From positions 124,001 through 188,000 of the forward strand of contig NZ_JQKI01000002.1 in the NCBI RefSeq assembly GCF_000745965.1: DNA of 64,000 nucleotides, in the 5' to 3' direction. A program made the position numbers and the translations under genes. Below, in pieces: positions 34,525 through 46,100 of the stretch (the first letter of the stretch is position 1; every line of letters starts with the position of its first letter). The DNA comes from Edaphobacter aggregans DSM 19364 (GTDB taxonomy: Bacteria; Acidobacteriota; Terriglobia; Terriglobales; Acidobacteriaceae). The notes under the pieces are model-generated. The model was not told the DNA's origin and searched no databases. It saw nothing but the letters and a program-made list of their open reading frames with translations.

Positions 34525-37014
34525 TCAGTTCTCTCCCGCTGTTCCCAGCGCTAGGTCGATCAGGGTCTTCTCCTCAATGTCGTGCGCCTTGGCCGAACCC
34601 GTCGCCGGAGTCGCGCTCGCGCTGCGCTTCACGCTCAGCACCGCACGATCACGAGCCACACGCCGCAGCAGAGGCATCACGTAGGAGTAAGCGCCCATAT
34701 TCGCCGGCTCCTCCTGGACCCAGAGGATCTCGTCGGCGTTCGGATGCTGATCCAAAGCCGCCTGGATCTCGTCCTCTGGCCACGGATACATTTGCTCGAG
34801 GAAGATGATTCCGACGCCCTTCTCCTTGCGCTTCTCGCGCTCGACGCGAAGGTTGTGACCGATCTTGCCGCTGCACACCAGCAGCCGCCGCGGATTCTCA
34901 ACCTCGTTGTCCGGAAGCACGTTCAGGAAGCGGTCGCGACCAAACTCCGCGATCGGCGACGAAGCGTCCGGATGCCGCAGCATGCTCTTCGGCGTAAACA
35001 CGATCAGCGGCTTCCGCCACGAACGCATCGCCTGTCGCCGCACCAAGTGGAAGTACTGCGCCGCCGTCGAAGGCTGGCAGATCTGGATGTTGTCGTTCGC
35101 TGCGAGCTGCAGATATCGCTCGATGCGAGCGCTCGAGTGCTCCGGACCCTGACCCTCATAGCCGTGCGGAAGCAGCATCACGACGCCCGAGAGCAGGCCC
35201 CACTTCGCCTCGCCAGCGGCGATGAACTGGTCGATGATGATCTGCGCGCCGTTGGCGAAGTCGCCGAACTGCGCCTCCCACATCACCAGCGCCTCAGGAT
35301 AGTCGCGCGCAAAGCCGTACTCGAAGCCCAGCACCGCGGCCTCTGACAGCAGCGAGTTATAGACCTCAAACCTGCCCTGCTTCTCCGCCAGATGCGACAG
35401 CGGAGAGTAGCGAGCCTCGGTCTCCGTATCGACGACGACCGCGTGACGCTGGTTGAACGTTCCGCGCTGCGAGTCCTGTCCCGTAAGCCGAACCGGCGTT
35501 CCGTCCTCCAGCAGCGACGCAAACGCAACCAGCTCCGCCATTCCGTAGTCGAATGGCTTCGCGCCCGAGCCCATCTCCTGCCGCTGCTCGAAGAGCTTCT
35601 TCACCTTCGGGTGAATATGGAAGTCCTTCGGAACCGTCGTCAGCTGCTGCACCAGCTCGTTGACCCGCTCCGAGGAAAGTCCCGTGTTCACCTCATCGGC
35701 CGAATCGAACTCGCAGCCCTTGTAGTTGTCCCAGTACTCGGGAAGCTCCGAGAGCTTCGGAATCTCACTCGCCTTGGTCGCGGCCTTCTGAGCATCCAGC
35801 AACTCCTGCTGAATCTGCTCGGCTTCCTTCGCCGGATTCACGCCAATCTTCTCAGCGTAGAGCTGATAGAGCGGCTTGCGGTCCTTGATGATCGCATAGC
35901 GCCGAGGCTGCGTCACCGTCGGATCGTCCACCTCACTGTGTCCATGCTTGCGATAGCCGACCAGGTCAACGACGATGTCGGAGTGGAAGCGCTGGCGCCA
36001 CTCCGTAGCGATCGCCGCCACGCGAACGACTGCATCCGGATCCTCCGCGTTGACGTGGAAGATCGGGATCGGCAGACGCTTCGCAATGTCGGTCGAAAAG
36101 CGCGAGGAGTTCGACTCCTCCGGATTCGCCGTAAAGCCCAGCAGGTTGTTCACGATCACATGGATCGTGCCGCCGATGTTGAAGCCATGCAGCGCGGCCA
36201 TATTTAGCGCCTCGGCGGTAACGCCCTGACCTGCAAACGCGGCGTCGCCGTGCAGGATGATCGGCAGCACCTGCTTCTTTCCGTCCTTGCCGATGCGCTC
36301 CTGCTTGGCGCGCGTGCGACCCATCAGAACAGGATTCACGGCCTCGAGATGGCTCGGGTTCGAAGCAAGATGCAGGTTGACCACCTTGCCGTCCGGCGAC
36401 GTGTAATCGCCCGTCGCGCCCATGTGGTACTTCACGTCGCCGCCACCCATCGTGCTGCGCGGATCGACGTCTTCAAACTTGGTGAAGATGTCCGACGCAG
36501 GACGTCCCACTGTGTTCACCATCACGTTCAGGCGTCCGCGATGGCTCATCGCCAGCATCGCCTTGGTGACGCCGAGGCTGGAGCCGACCTCGAAGAGGTG
36601 ATCGAGGAAGGGAATCAGCACTGTCAAGCCTTCAAGTGAGAATCGCTTGGTTCCGAGATAGCGCGACTGAATCACTTGCTCGAAGAGATCGGCGTGAATC
36701 AACTGTGTGAGAATGTGCGCCTGGTTCGCCTTCGGAGCCTTCTGCTCCATCTTCTCCTGCAGCCACTGGCGCTGCTCCGGGCTCGGAATGTGCATGAACT
36801 CCGCTGCGATTGTTCCGCAGTAGAAGCTGCGAGCCTCAGCGGCGAACTCGCCTTCAGGAACAGGTGTAGGAAACGGCTCCGGTGGAAGATACTGGCCCAG
36901 CGGATCGAGTGAGGTCTGCAGGTACCCCCAGCGGCGAAAGATATCGAAGACTGTTTCGCGTTCGTGTTGATCCTTGCCTGTTGTTGACTGGAGTGCCTCT
37001 ACCTTCGTGGCCAT
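34525..37014 (-). CDS. sucA: 2-oxoglutarate dehydrogenase E1 component
   Basis: The 829-aa TPP enzyme decarboxylates 2-oxoglutarate in the TCA cycle. Visible motifs are AMSHRGRLNVMVNTVGRPA and the TPP segment HGDAAFAGQGVTAEALN...IVNNLLGFT. YRKHGHSEVDDPTVTQP, VRLTGQDSQRGTFNQRHAV and LLPHGYEGQGPEHSSARIERYLQL follow. It is about 100 residues shorter than E. coli SucA and lacks the usual N-terminal E2-binding segment. The ATG at 37014 has GAGGAAG upstream. No sucB is adjacent. Confidence 0.95.
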   Translation of the reverse strand: MATKVEALQSTTGKDQHERETVFDIFRRWGYLQTSLDPLGQYLPPEPFPTPVPEGEFAAEARSFYCGTIAAEFMHIPSPEQRQWLQEKMEQKAPKANQAHILTQLIHADLFEQVIQSRYLGTKRFSLEGLTVLIPFLDHLFEVGSSLGVTKAMLAMSHRGRLNVMVNTVGRPASDIFTKFEDVDPRSTMGGGDVKYHMGATGDYTSPDGKVVNLHLASNPSHLEAVNPVLMGRTRAKQERIGKDGKKQVLPIILHGDAAFAGQGVTAEALNMAALHGFNIGGTIHVIVNNLLGFTANPEESNSSRFSTDIAKRLPIPIFHVNAEDPDAVVRVAAIATEWRQRFHSDIVVDLVGYRKHGHSEVDDPTVTQPRRYAIIKDRKPLYQLYAEKIGVNPAKEAEQIQQELLDAQKAATKASEIPKLSELPEYWDNYKGCEFDSADEVNTGLSSERVNELVQQLTTVPKDFHIHPKVKKLFEQRQEMGSGAKPFDYGMAELVAFASLLEDGTPVRLTGQDSQRGTFNQRHAVVVDTETEARYSPLSHLAEKQGRFEVYNSLLSEAAVLGFEYGFARDYPEALVMWEAQFGDFANGAQIIIDQFIAAGEAKWGLLSGVVMLLPHGYEGQGPEHSSARIERYLQLAANDNIQICQPSTAAQYFHLVRRQAMRSWRKPLIVFTPKSMLRHPDASSPIAEFGRDRFLNVLPDNEVENPRRLLVCSGKIGHNLRVEREKRKEKGVGIIFLEQMYPWPEDEIQAALDQHPNADEILWVQEEPANMGAYSYVMPLLRRVARDRAVLSVKRSASATPATGSAKAHDIEEKTLIDLALGTAGEN

Positions 37015-37130
37015 TGCTTCCTCGGTGTTGAAATATCGGCGCGCAGCGTGGCGCGCGGTGTCCTCTACTATGCTAGACCTTTCGTCGTTCGCTCGCACGT
37101 CAATCGCCTGCAACTTCCGTGAGCTAAGGA

Positions 37131-38642
37131 CTAAAGAGTGGCACTCTGGAGCCATGGCTGGAACTCCTCTTCACCGAAGCCGAGGACCTCGCTCCGCGTC
37201 GGCTTGCCTGAGGCAACAGCCAGAGTCTCCGCGAAGATAGCGGCACCGGCCTCTTCCACGGTCTGGCTGCCGTCGATGATGGCCCCGCAGTTGATGTCGA
37301 TGTCATCGGACATCCTCTCAAACAGTGCGGTATTCGATGCAATCTTCACCGAAGGCGTCGGTTTGCAACCGAATACCGAACCGCGGCCAGTGGTAAAGCA
37401 GATCATGTTCGCCCCGCCTGCCACCTGTCCGGTCGCCGAGACCGGATCGAAGCCGGGAGAATCCATGAAGACGAGGCCGCGCTCGCGCACCGCTTCGGCG
37501 TAGAGATAGACCTCGTTGAGATTCGTCGTGCCGGCCTTCGAGACGGCGCCGAGCGATTTTTCGAGGATGGTTGTCAGACCACCGGTCTTGTTGCCAGGCT
37601 GCGGATTGTTGTCGATCGAGCCCTTGTGGCGCGCGGTGTACTCCTCCCACCAGCGAATCCTCTCGATCAGCCGTTCGGCGACCTCAGGCCGCGCAGAGCG
37701 TCGCGTGAGCAGGTGCTCCGCGCCATAGATCTCAGGCGTTTCTGAGAGAATCGCCGTTCCTCCGTTGCGAACCAGCAGGTCGACAGCAACGCCGAGAGCA
37801 GGATTGGCGCTGATGCCCGAATAGGCATCTGAGCCACCGCACTGCAGGCCGAGAACGAGGTTCGACGCCGCAACCAAAGTGCGCCCCGCCCTGTTCGCCT
37901 GCTCCAGCATCTCGTAAACGCTGACGATTCCGCTGCGGATAGTTGCTGTCGTGCCTCCCTGCTCCTGGATCGTCGAGGTGCGAAGCGTGTCGGATGCTCC
38001 GGTGAGCGCGACGAGGTGATCGATCTGGTTGGTCTCGCAGCCCAGGCCAAGCAGAAGCACGGAGGCGAAGTTCGGGTGCGTCGCGTATCCAGCGAACACT
38101 CGGCGCAGAAGGTCAGCAGGCTCGCCATGCTCCGCCATGCCGCAGCCCGTGCCATGCGTGATGGCGACCACGCCGTCGACGTTCGGGTAGGCGCTGAGGA
38201 CCTCAGCAGTGAAGTGGGCCGCGATGCGGCGCGCTACGGTCGCTGAGCAATTCACCGTGGTCAGAACACCAACATAGTTGCGCGTTCCGACACGGCCGTC
38301 CGGTCGTCGAAAGCCCAGAAAGGAAGCAGCCGCTGCCGGATTGAGAAGGTTCGCAGGACGAGCGTCCGAACCGATGGAGTAATCCCGGTCGAAGTCGCCG
38401 ACCATCAGGTTGTGGGTATGAATGTGCTCACCCTGAGCGATCTGCTGCGTAGCAAAACCTATGATCTGATTGAACTTGCGGACAGGATGGCCTATTTGGA
38501 TCGCTCGCAGCGCCAGCTTGTGACCGGCCGGAATCTCGGAGATCGCGGTTAAGGAAAGGCTGGGAATATGCTCGCCCACACGAACCGGCAAAAGGACTAC
38601 TGCGACGTCATCCTGTGCCCCGAGCTTGAGAACGCGTGCCAT
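37131..38642 (-). CDS. Altronate/galactarate dehydratase-family protein (UxaA-like)
   Basis: The protein is about 503 aa. An N-terminal SAF-type domain (MARVLKLGAQDDVAVVLLPV) is followed by the dehydratase body: GFRRPDGRVGTRNYVGVL, ITHGTGCGMA, LGLGCETNQI, GLQCGGSDAYSGISANPALG and a C-terminal GRGSVFGCKPTPSVKIASNT. The family dehydrates sugar acids such as D-altronate in uronate breakdown. Related starts at 38660 and 38726 are in frame. No uxaB or uxaC is adjacent, so the exact substrate is open. Confidence 0.88.
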   Translation of the reverse strand: MARVLKLGAQDDVAVVLLPVRVGEHIPSLSLTAISEIPAGHKLALRAIQIGHPVRKFNQIIGFATQQIAQGEHIHTHNLMVGDFDRDYSIGSDARPANLLNPAAAASFLGFRRPDGRVGTRNYVGVLTTVNCSATVARRIAAHFTAEVLSAYPNVDGVVAITHGTGCGMAEHGEPADLLRRVFAGYATHPNFASVLLLGLGCETNQIDHLVALTGASDTLRTSTIQEQGGTTATIRSGIVSVYEMLEQANRAGRTLVAASNLVLGLQCGGSDAYSGISANPALGVAVDLLVRNGGTAILSETPEIYGAEHLLTRRSARPEVAERLIERIRWWEEYTARHKGSIDNNPQPGNKTGGLTTILEKSLGAVSKAGTTNLNEVYLYAEAVRERGLVFMDSPGFDPVSATGQVAGGANMICFTTGRGSVFGCKPTPSVKIASNTALFERMSDDIDINCGAIIDGSQTVEEAGAAIFAETLAVASGKPTRSEVLGFGEEEFQPWLQSATL

Positions 38643-38783
38643 TAATTTTCCGTCTGCCATCCGCAGTCCCGAAAGAACGGCTTGCAAGTGGTATGACCAA
38701 ATGTACTCCCTAACTCCTGTTTCCACAAAAGCGAAAGTGCACAGGAAGGAACCGTGGCACGATCCGCACAGCGGAGCGCCGCG

Positions 38784-39713
38784 CTACTGAGGCGCGGCAG
38801 AGGTTGCGCCGACAGGTTGTGGCGTTGTGCTCTCCGGTGCAGAGGGATCGTTCACGGTCGCGACTCCCGGCAGGATCGTCGAGGTCGCCTTGAACTTGCG
38901 GTAGTCCGAATCGGTGATGTGGATGGATCCGTTCAGGCTAACGAAGAGCATGACGCGCGCCGCGCCCTGTCCTTCGATGCGCGAAGGCAGCCAGACCTCC
39001 CCGTTGATCTTGCGCTGCTCGACAAGGAAGGACGTGTCCTTCTTGATGTTCATCACCAGGCCGGCGCCGATCTTGAAGCTATTGACAAAATGGCCTTCGA
39101 GACGAGTGATGGTGCGGTCCTCTTCGTCGACCCAGATGGTTCCAGCCAGGTTGCGAACGAAGTCCTCGCTGCGGTTGCGGGTCTTCGCCTTCGGATCGCC
39201 AATGTAGTCGATCGCGATGGTGTCCCGGCCAACGAGCTGCACGCGCCGCGGATTAGCGAAGCTGCCGAGGGAGAGAAAGCGCGAGACGGTGATCTCTTCA
39301 TGGCCATGCGAGTCGGTCTCCTGGCCCTTTGCCTGGGCCTTGCTCTTGCGCTCCTGCGCCTTGGCTACTTCCTTGTCGATGCGCTCGTTTTCCTTCTTCT
39401 TCTCGTCGTCGGTCAGGTTTCTGCCGTTTTTGCGGGTGAGTTTGTGGACCTCGACTCCGTTGAGCCAGAAGACGTCGTACTCGCGAGTCTCCGTCTTCTT
39501 GTCGTTGTCCTGCACGGTCGCAACCTCGTGGTAGAGATAGTCCTTCTGGATCGCTTCGGAGGCGCGCTGATGCTGTTCTACCTCGTGCATGAGCGTCGGA
39601 ACATCAGGCAACGGGCGGGTTGCGGACTGGTCAGATTGGACCTGCGCAAGCGCGAACGGCACAGTGGCGAGCGAGGCGGCAAGAAACAGCGAGCTGAGCG
39701 GGGAGAGAATCAT
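38784..39713 (-). CDS. Exported protein of unknown function
   Basis: The 309-aa protein has a signal peptide (LSSLFLAASLATVPFALAQ). A Lys/Glu-rich helical stretch spans about residues 95-135. The rest is beta-rich (VGRDTIAIDYIGDP, LAGTIWVDEEDRTITRLEGHF, LPSRIEGQGAARVMLFVSLNG), recalling LolA/outer-membrane-lipoprotein-sorting folds. That likeness is by pattern only. It is a type common in Acidobacteria with no known role. Confidence 0.68.
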   Translation of the reverse strand: MILSPLSSLFLAASLATVPFALAQVQSDQSATRPLPDVPTLMHEVEQHQRASEAIQKDYLYHEVATVQDNDKKTETREYDVFWLNGVEVHKLTRKNGRNLTDDEKKKENERIDKEVAKAQERKSKAQAKGQETDSHGHEEITVSRFLSLGSFANPRRVQLVGRDTIAIDYIGDPKAKTRNRSEDFVRNLAGTIWVDEEDRTITRLEGHFVNSFKIGAGLVMNIKKDTSFLVEQRKINGEVWLPSRIEGQGAARVMLFVSLNGSIHITDSDYRKFKATSTILPGVATVNDPSAPESTTPQPVGATSAAPQ

Positions 39714-39813
39714 CGTCGCCTGCTCCTACTATAGACGCGGGCGAGAGAAGCCCGTCTTTACGGTTTCTCTACGCAGACGTGGTTTGCTGCACGGATTCTG
39801 AGCTGAGGTGATT

Positions 39814-41329
39814 ATGTGTCTGCTTCTTCGTCGGTTGCATAGCTGGTCTTTCTCGGGGCGTTGGCGTTCACTCCGATGGCCTTCGCGCAGAATGCTGATC
39901 CTGCGAGGGCCGACGAAGTGGAAGAGCTTCGGCAGATGGTGCGCGAGTTGTCAGCGCGAGTAGCGGCATTGGAAGAGCAGGCGCGCCACCAGCTGCCACA
40001 AACGGCGAATGCGTCAGCAAAAGTGGAGGCGGCATCTGCGATTCCTGCGACCACGCCAGCGAGCGCGGCAGCGCCGAGCAGTCCTGCTCCATCGGTGGCA
40101 GACTCGTCCGTAATCTCCAGCAGCGCCGCCGCAGAGGGAGCCGTCACATCCGCTCCGCGCTCCGCGTCGACGACCGCGCAGAGTACCTCATTTCCGGGAG
40201 TGCTTCCGGGCGGGGCGACGCTGAACTTTCTCTTCGATGGCTACTACGGCTACGACTTCAATCATCCCTTAGGCAGGGTGCAGTATCTGCGTGCCTACGA
40301 TGTGTTGAGCAATGCCTTCAGCATCAACCAGACGGGCATCGTGCTCGCCCTCGATCCGAACGTTGATGAGGGAAGGCGCTATGGCGTGCGTCTGGATCTG
40401 CAGTTTGGCCAGGCGACGGATACGCTGCAGGGAAATCCGGCAACGAGCCCAGGCCGGAGATCTATCGGAATATCTTCCAGGCGTATGGCACCTATGTGTT
40501 TCCGCTGGGCAAAGGGCTGACGGTCGATGTGGGAAAGTGGTCGAGCTCAATCGGTATCGAGGGGAACTATACGAAGGACCAGATGAACTATTCGCGGTCG
40601 TACTTCTTCGACTACCTGCCGTTCTATCACATGGGCGTACGGGCGAATTACAGGATCAACGATAAGATCGGCGTGAACTACTGGCTGGTGAACGGAACGC
40701 AGCAATCTGAGCCGACGAACTCGTACAAGGATGAGCTATTCGGACTGTCACTTCAGCCGGCGAAGAATCTGTCCTGGACGGTGAATTATTTCGTAGGCCA
40801 GGACCATCCGGATTCAGTGCACGCGGCCGACTGCGGGAGCGCTCCGATTCAGCCTGGCCTGTGCCTGACGCCGGTGTTGCCTGCGCCGGATGGCAAGCAG
40901 CACATCTTTGACAGCTACGCGACATGGAACGTTACGCCGAAGGTGACGCTGGCGCTCGAGGGCGACTGGGTCATCTCGCGCCTGTGGGCCAACGCTGCGC
41001 CGGGAGAGTCTTCGGCCCCTTCGCATGTGTGGGGCGGGGCAGGTTATGCCCGCTACCAATGGACGAAGCGAAATGCGTTTGCCGGACGCGCCGAATACTT
41101 CTCCGATCGCGACGGACTCTTCAGCGGGACCTCGCAGGCTCTCAAGGAGTTCACCGGTACCTATGAGTTCAAGGTCGCTGACGGGATGCTGACGCGCCTG
41201 GAGTACAGGCGCGACTGGTCGAATGTTCCGTTCTTCCTGACCGACAAGGTTGGCGTGCTCTCATCGCATCAGGACACGCTGACGGTTGGGATGGTCTGGT
41301 GGTATGGCGGCAAGCAGGGAGCGTGGTAG
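39814..41329 (+). pseudogene. BBP2-type beta-barrel porin, two frameshifts
   Basis: Reading is spread over three frames. An ATG at 39814 with a GAGGTG site begins MCLLLRRLH. A one-base loss near 39840 shifts to LVFLGALAFTPMAFAQ, the end of a signal peptide. The protein then has a coiled-coil (EELRQMVRELSARVAALEEQ) and a barrel start (LNFLFDGYYGYDFNHP). A second one-base loss near 40441 shifts to NEPRPEIYRNIFQAYGTYVFPLGKG and on to the stop. Joined, it is a putative beta-barrel porin-2-type outer-membrane protein of about 500 aa. Sequencing error cannot be excluded. Confidence 0.78.
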
Positions 41330-41332
41330 CGC

Positions 41333-43054
41333 TTAGGATTTAGGTGGTTTGCCGTTGGGTGACTCCGGCGGTTCGTGCGGCGTAATCTCGCGGGCGTAGA
41401 TCTGGTAAGAGATCCGCGGGGCATCGTCTCCCTGGTGCAGCGCGCGGACGCGTGCGCGAATGGCCTCATCGGCGGCGGTGATGCGCTCGCGCGAACGCAG
41501 GTAGTCGAGCCATGACTCCATCAGGAAGGTCTCGTTGAGGTGTTCGGGGTCGATCGCGTCGCGATAGATGCCCCAGCGAATCGCGCCGTCACGCAGACGC
41601 ACACCGCGGAGCTGGTGAATCGCATGCGTGAACTCGGCGTAGCGTTCGATGGGCACGCGATAGTCGATCGAGATGCGAACGGGACCGGCATGGAGCGGGT
41701 CCTCCGCTTCCTCAGAGTCGGCCAGCGGGAAAGGAGTAGGCAGCAGCGCGGGACGCGAAGAACGGTGCGGCGTATGGTCGGGAAGAGGGCCCTGCAGGAT
41801 GTGGAAGCGGCGAATGAAGGGATAGGTCATCGCGAGGCCGACTGCCGAGGCAGCCAGCGCGATCGGCGTCGAGAGATGCTCCGCGACGAAGCCCCAGAGG
41901 ATGGAACCGAAGGCCATGCCGCCCTGAAAGGTCATCAGGTAGGTTCCTAGCGCGCGAGCCTGCACCCAGGCCGGAACCGAGAGCTGTACCGATGTGTTGA
42001 GTGTCGACATGGTGCTGGTCCAGGCGAAGCCGGAGAGGATAAGCACGGGAATGATGATCGCAGGATAGTGCACGTAGGCGAGGATCAACAGCGTCACGAC
42101 ATCGTAGAAGGTGCTGGCCGCGATGATCTGGTCGGCGGTGAATCGCCTCCGGATACGCGGAAGTTGAGTGGCGCCGATGACAGCGCCCAGCCCGAGTGAG
42201 CCATTCAAAATGCCGTAGCCGAGAGCACCTTGGCTCAGGTCGCGCTTGGCGACGACGGCCAGCAGCGCCCAGATGGCGGAGACAAAGAACGTGAAGATGA
42301 AGGCACGTGCGAGCGATGCTTGCAGCTCCGGCGCGTAGCGGACGTAGCGCAGGCCCGTCATGATGGAGCCAGCGATGCGTTCGGAAGGAAGCGCTGATTT
42401 GAACAGCGGCGTGCGCTTCCAGTTGTAGAGCACCCAGATGACTCCGGCAAAGGACGCAGCGTTGAGGAAGAAGACCCAGCCGGCGCCGGTGTGGACACTT
42501 GCGAAGGCGGCCACCATGAGTCCGCCGAGCGCAGGACCGACGGCGCGGGCGAGGTTGTTCGAGGCGGCGTTCAGCGAGACGGTATCGGGAATCAGCTCGC
42601 GGGGAACCAGCTCAGGAACGATCGCCTGCCAGGCAGGATTGTTCATCGCCGAGCCGATGTTCAACAGGAAGGTGAAGGCAAGCAAGGCCCATGGAGAGAT
42701 GTGGCCCAGAAAGGTGAGCACCGCAAGGATCGCGACCGAACCGAGCATCCATGCCTGCCAGAAGATGAGGAGCTTGCGGCGGTCAAAGATGTCTGCGGTC
42801 GCTCCCCCCAGCAGGCCGAAGAGCAGCACGGGAAGCGAGGCCGCCGTCTGCATCAACGCGATGAGCAGCGGCGAGCCGGTCAGCACTGTCATCAACCAGG
42901 TGCCGGCCGTATCCTGCATCCAGGTGCCGACCGAAGAGATCGTGGAGGCGATCCAGCGGTCGCGGAAGAGTTGTATGCGGAGTGGAGCGAACCCGCTGGG
43001 TGCGGGGTCTGCCACGGAGACGAGTGGACCGGAGTTGGGCGTCTCTAAGGGCAT
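41333..43054 (-). CDS. MFS exporter, EntS-like (MFS_3)
   Basis: The 573-aa protein has about 11-12 membrane segments over residues 30-430, with the MFS A-like motif GGATADIFDRRKLL. It matches the transmembrane-secretion-effector group (MFS_3), which includes the enterobactin exporter. After the last helix about 130 soluble residues follow, including ISIDYRVPIERYAEFTHAIHQLRG and ETFLMESWLDYLRSRERIT. They look like an Abm-type ferredoxin-like domain, a known extension in this group. The substrate is unknown. Confidence 0.88.
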   Translation of the reverse strand: MPLETPNSGPLVSVADPAPSGFAPLRIQLFRDRWIASTISSVGTWMQDTAGTWLMTVLTGSPLLIALMQTAASLPVLLFGLLGGATADIFDRRKLLIFWQAWMLGSVAILAVLTFLGHISPWALLAFTFLLNIGSAMNNPAWQAIVPELVPRELIPDTVSLNAASNNLARAVGPALGGLMVAAFASVHTGAGWVFFLNAASFAGVIWVLYNWKRTPLFKSALPSERIAGSIMTGLRYVRYAPELQASLARAFIFTFFVSAIWALLAVVAKRDLSQGALGYGILNGSLGLGAVIGATQLPRIRRRFTADQIIAASTFYDVVTLLILAYVHYPAIIIPVLILSGFAWTSTMSTLNTSVQLSVPAWVQARALGTYLMTFQGGMAFGSILWGFVAEHLSTPIALAASAVGLAMTYPFIRRFHILQGPLPDHTPHRSSRPALLPTPFPLADSEEAEDPLHAGPVRISIDYRVPIERYAEFTHAIHQLRGVRLRDGAIRWGIYRDAIDPEHLNETFLMESWLDYLRSRERITAADEAIRARVRALHQGDDAPRISYQIYAREITPHEPPESPNGKPPKS

Positions 43055-43170
43055 CGCTCAGCTCTAGTTTACTCAGTCGGAGGCTCAGTCCGGAGAGAGT
43101 TGCAAAATCGTGAAGGAAATCAGCGACACAATACGCGCCCTGCTTCGTCTCGCTGTACCGAATGCTGCGG

Positions 43171-46100
43171 TTAGAAGAGAAGCTTGAGGCCAAATTGAAT
43201 CTGACGCGACGTGGCTGCGGTTGCTGTGATGACGCCGGCTGTGGGGCTGGCCACGACTGCAGTGGTTTGATTGGCTGCATTGCCCTGCGTCGGCCCGGAG
43301 GTGAAGACGACAGGATTGGGCGTTGCGAAGTTCGTTCGGTTCAGGACGTTGAAGAACTCGGCGCGGAACTGCGCGTGGATGCGTTCGCTGATCTGCGTGC
43401 CTTTGAGCAGCGAGAGGTCGGCGTTGGCGAGTCCGGGGCCGGTGAGCGTGTCGCGCCCCAGATTGCCCACGGTGCCGAAGGCCGGCGCGATAAAGGCGGC
43501 GGGATTGAAGAACTGCTGCGGCGTACGCGGATAGAGATTGCCGTGGAAGTTCGGATTGATATCGGGGCGAACCGGGTTGCGGGTGTCGCCCGATCCGGTC
43601 GGGTTGTAGCCAAGCTGCGGCGAGAAGGGGAAGCCCGACTGCAACGCGATGATGGTGCTGATCGTCCAGCCGCTGACGGCCTGGTTGGCGAGGCCGCTGA
43701 GATTTGAGCCAATAACATGTCCGCGACCGATCGGCAGGTCGTATGTTCCATTGATCGCGACGAGATGACGGATGTCGGTGGCCGCGGGACCGTAGTCGAT
43801 GCTGGGATCAGCGGGATAGGAAACGAATGCCGGCGTGTTCGCACTGACGCTGGTGTTCCATGCCGAACCGTTATCGAGGTTCTTCGAAAAGGTGTAGTTG
43901 CCGCGAATCTGCAGGCCGCGGGCGAGGCTGCGGCGGAGGTCGACGACCAGACCGTTGTAGTTACTGATGCCCTGCGATATCCACGAGGTCGTGTTCGCGA
44001 CTGCCGGGTTCGCCTTGGTGGTCGTCGGGTAGTAAATGACACCGTTGACTACAGTAGCGGCGGGCTCGTTCAGATCAGCCGAGAGAATCTGATGGTAGCC
44101 GTGTGATCCTATGTAGCCGATCGTGAGCGCCGTATCAGGTGCGAGCTGCTGCTCGATGTGCAGGCTCCAGGAGACGACTGTCGGGGTGGCGATGTCGGTC
44201 TGCACGCTTGAGGGCGAGACGAGTGTGCCGGGCGAGGGCTTCGTCGACGAGGTGATGTTCAAACTGGAGAAGGGAACGTTCGCCAGAGAGAGCGTTGTGT
44301 TGAACGGAGCGGCCTGATCGAGGCGATAGTCGAGGGTGTCAAGCAGCGAGTAGTGCATGCCGAATCCTGCGCGGATGCTGGTGCGACCGTCACCACGTAC
44401 GTCCCAGGCGAGACCCACGCGTGGCGCTGGAAGGAACTTCGCGCGATTGCTGGTGAGAGGAGTGGAGCCAATGGTGGGGTTCGTATCGATCACACCGTTC
44501 GTGAAGCGATAGTTGGAGGCGCGTCCGTGCGACTCGTTGAAGCCGTTGGTGGACTCGATGCGGATTCCGGCGCGAAGCTCGACACGAGGCGTAAGTCGGA
44601 TGGTGTCTTCGAGGTAGCCTGCACCCATCCACGAGCGCCATCCCAGTGCCCTGGGATCAGGCACCACCGTGAAGGTCTTCACCGTTCCCTGAAGAAACGT
44701 GGTGAGCGAGGCGAAGGAGGCCTGGCCGAACTGGTTCTGCGCGAGGTTATCGTTGGACTGCAAGCGTTGCACCCATCCTCCGGCCTCGATCTGGTGGCGG
44801 CCACGCGTCCAGAAGATGTGGTCGTCGAAGGTGAAGAGGTTGCGCGTGGTGGCGTTGTTGGAGCCGACGTTCGCACCTGCTCCCGTAATCTGTGACGAGC
44901 CGTTTGATGCCGTGGAACCGGCGATGACGATCGCTCCCACGGGCTTGCCTGCAACCCATCCGGGGACTGTAGCTCCGTTGAGCGGGGACGATGAGCCGAG
45001 GAAGAAGAACGAGGCGCGTGAGAAACCGAAGCGCGCAGTGTTGAGCAGGCGTGGTGAGAAGACATGCTGCTCCTGCAGGCTCGCAACCTGCTCGCGCAGG
45101 TCCTCGTTGATCGAAGCGAACGGGTTCTGCGTAGGAGTGTCAGCAGTAGAGTCGTCGATGGTGTAGACGGCGAAGAAGAGATCGTTAGGGGTGATGTTGT
45201 AGTCGAAGCGTGTGGTGCCGAAGTCCTCGCGGATGTGCTGCATCGGGTTCGAGTAGGCGAGTGCGATGCCCGTCGGATTGCCCTTGGCGTCGAGCAGCGC
45301 GGGCCCGTTCTGCGTGGGCCACAGGTTGAAGAGCGGCGCAACGCCGGCGGCGACGCCATAGTTCTTACGCGGGCCAGAGGGGCTGGCAGGATCAGGCAGG
45401 TATCCCTGACGAGCCTGTGTGTCGGGGACGAAGGTCACGTTGGAGAGGCCGAGGTTCTGGCGGTAGCCCTCGTAGTTGCCAAAGAGAAAGAGCTTGTCGC
45501 GCCGGATGGGGCCGCCGAGCGAGCCGCCGAAGTTATTGCGCTGGAACTCGGGGATATGCGCCTGGTCGAAATAGTTTCGCGCGTCGAGCGCAGAGTTGCG
45601 AAGGAACTCATAAACCGAGCCGTGCAGATGGTTGGTGCCGGACGCGGTGACGATCGAGATCTGCGCGCCCTGACGCTTGCCGTAGCTGGCCGAGTAAGTG
45701 TCGGTGACAACGTTGAACTCGCGAACAGCATCGACGCCGAGCAGCTGGCCGCTGGTTCCGCCCGGAGTAACGTTGATGAGCGAGGCTCCCGTGTACTCGA
45801 CGCCATTGAGCAGGAAGAGATTGTCCTGCGGGCGGCGGCCGGAGATGGCGAACATATTGCCCACTGATGAGTTCGACGTGCCGATGGAGCCCGAACGCTG
45901 GCCGGTGTAGTTGACGACGGCAGGATTGAGCGTGATGAGCTGATCGTAGCTCCGGCCGTTGAGCGGAAGCTGTTTGATCTGGCGTTCGTCAACGAGTCCC
46001 GAGGTCTGTTGCGTCGAGAGATTCACGATAGCAGGCGTGTCCTCGACGGTGACCTGCTGCTGGACAGAGTCCACTGTGAGCTCAAGGTCGATCTGCTTGC

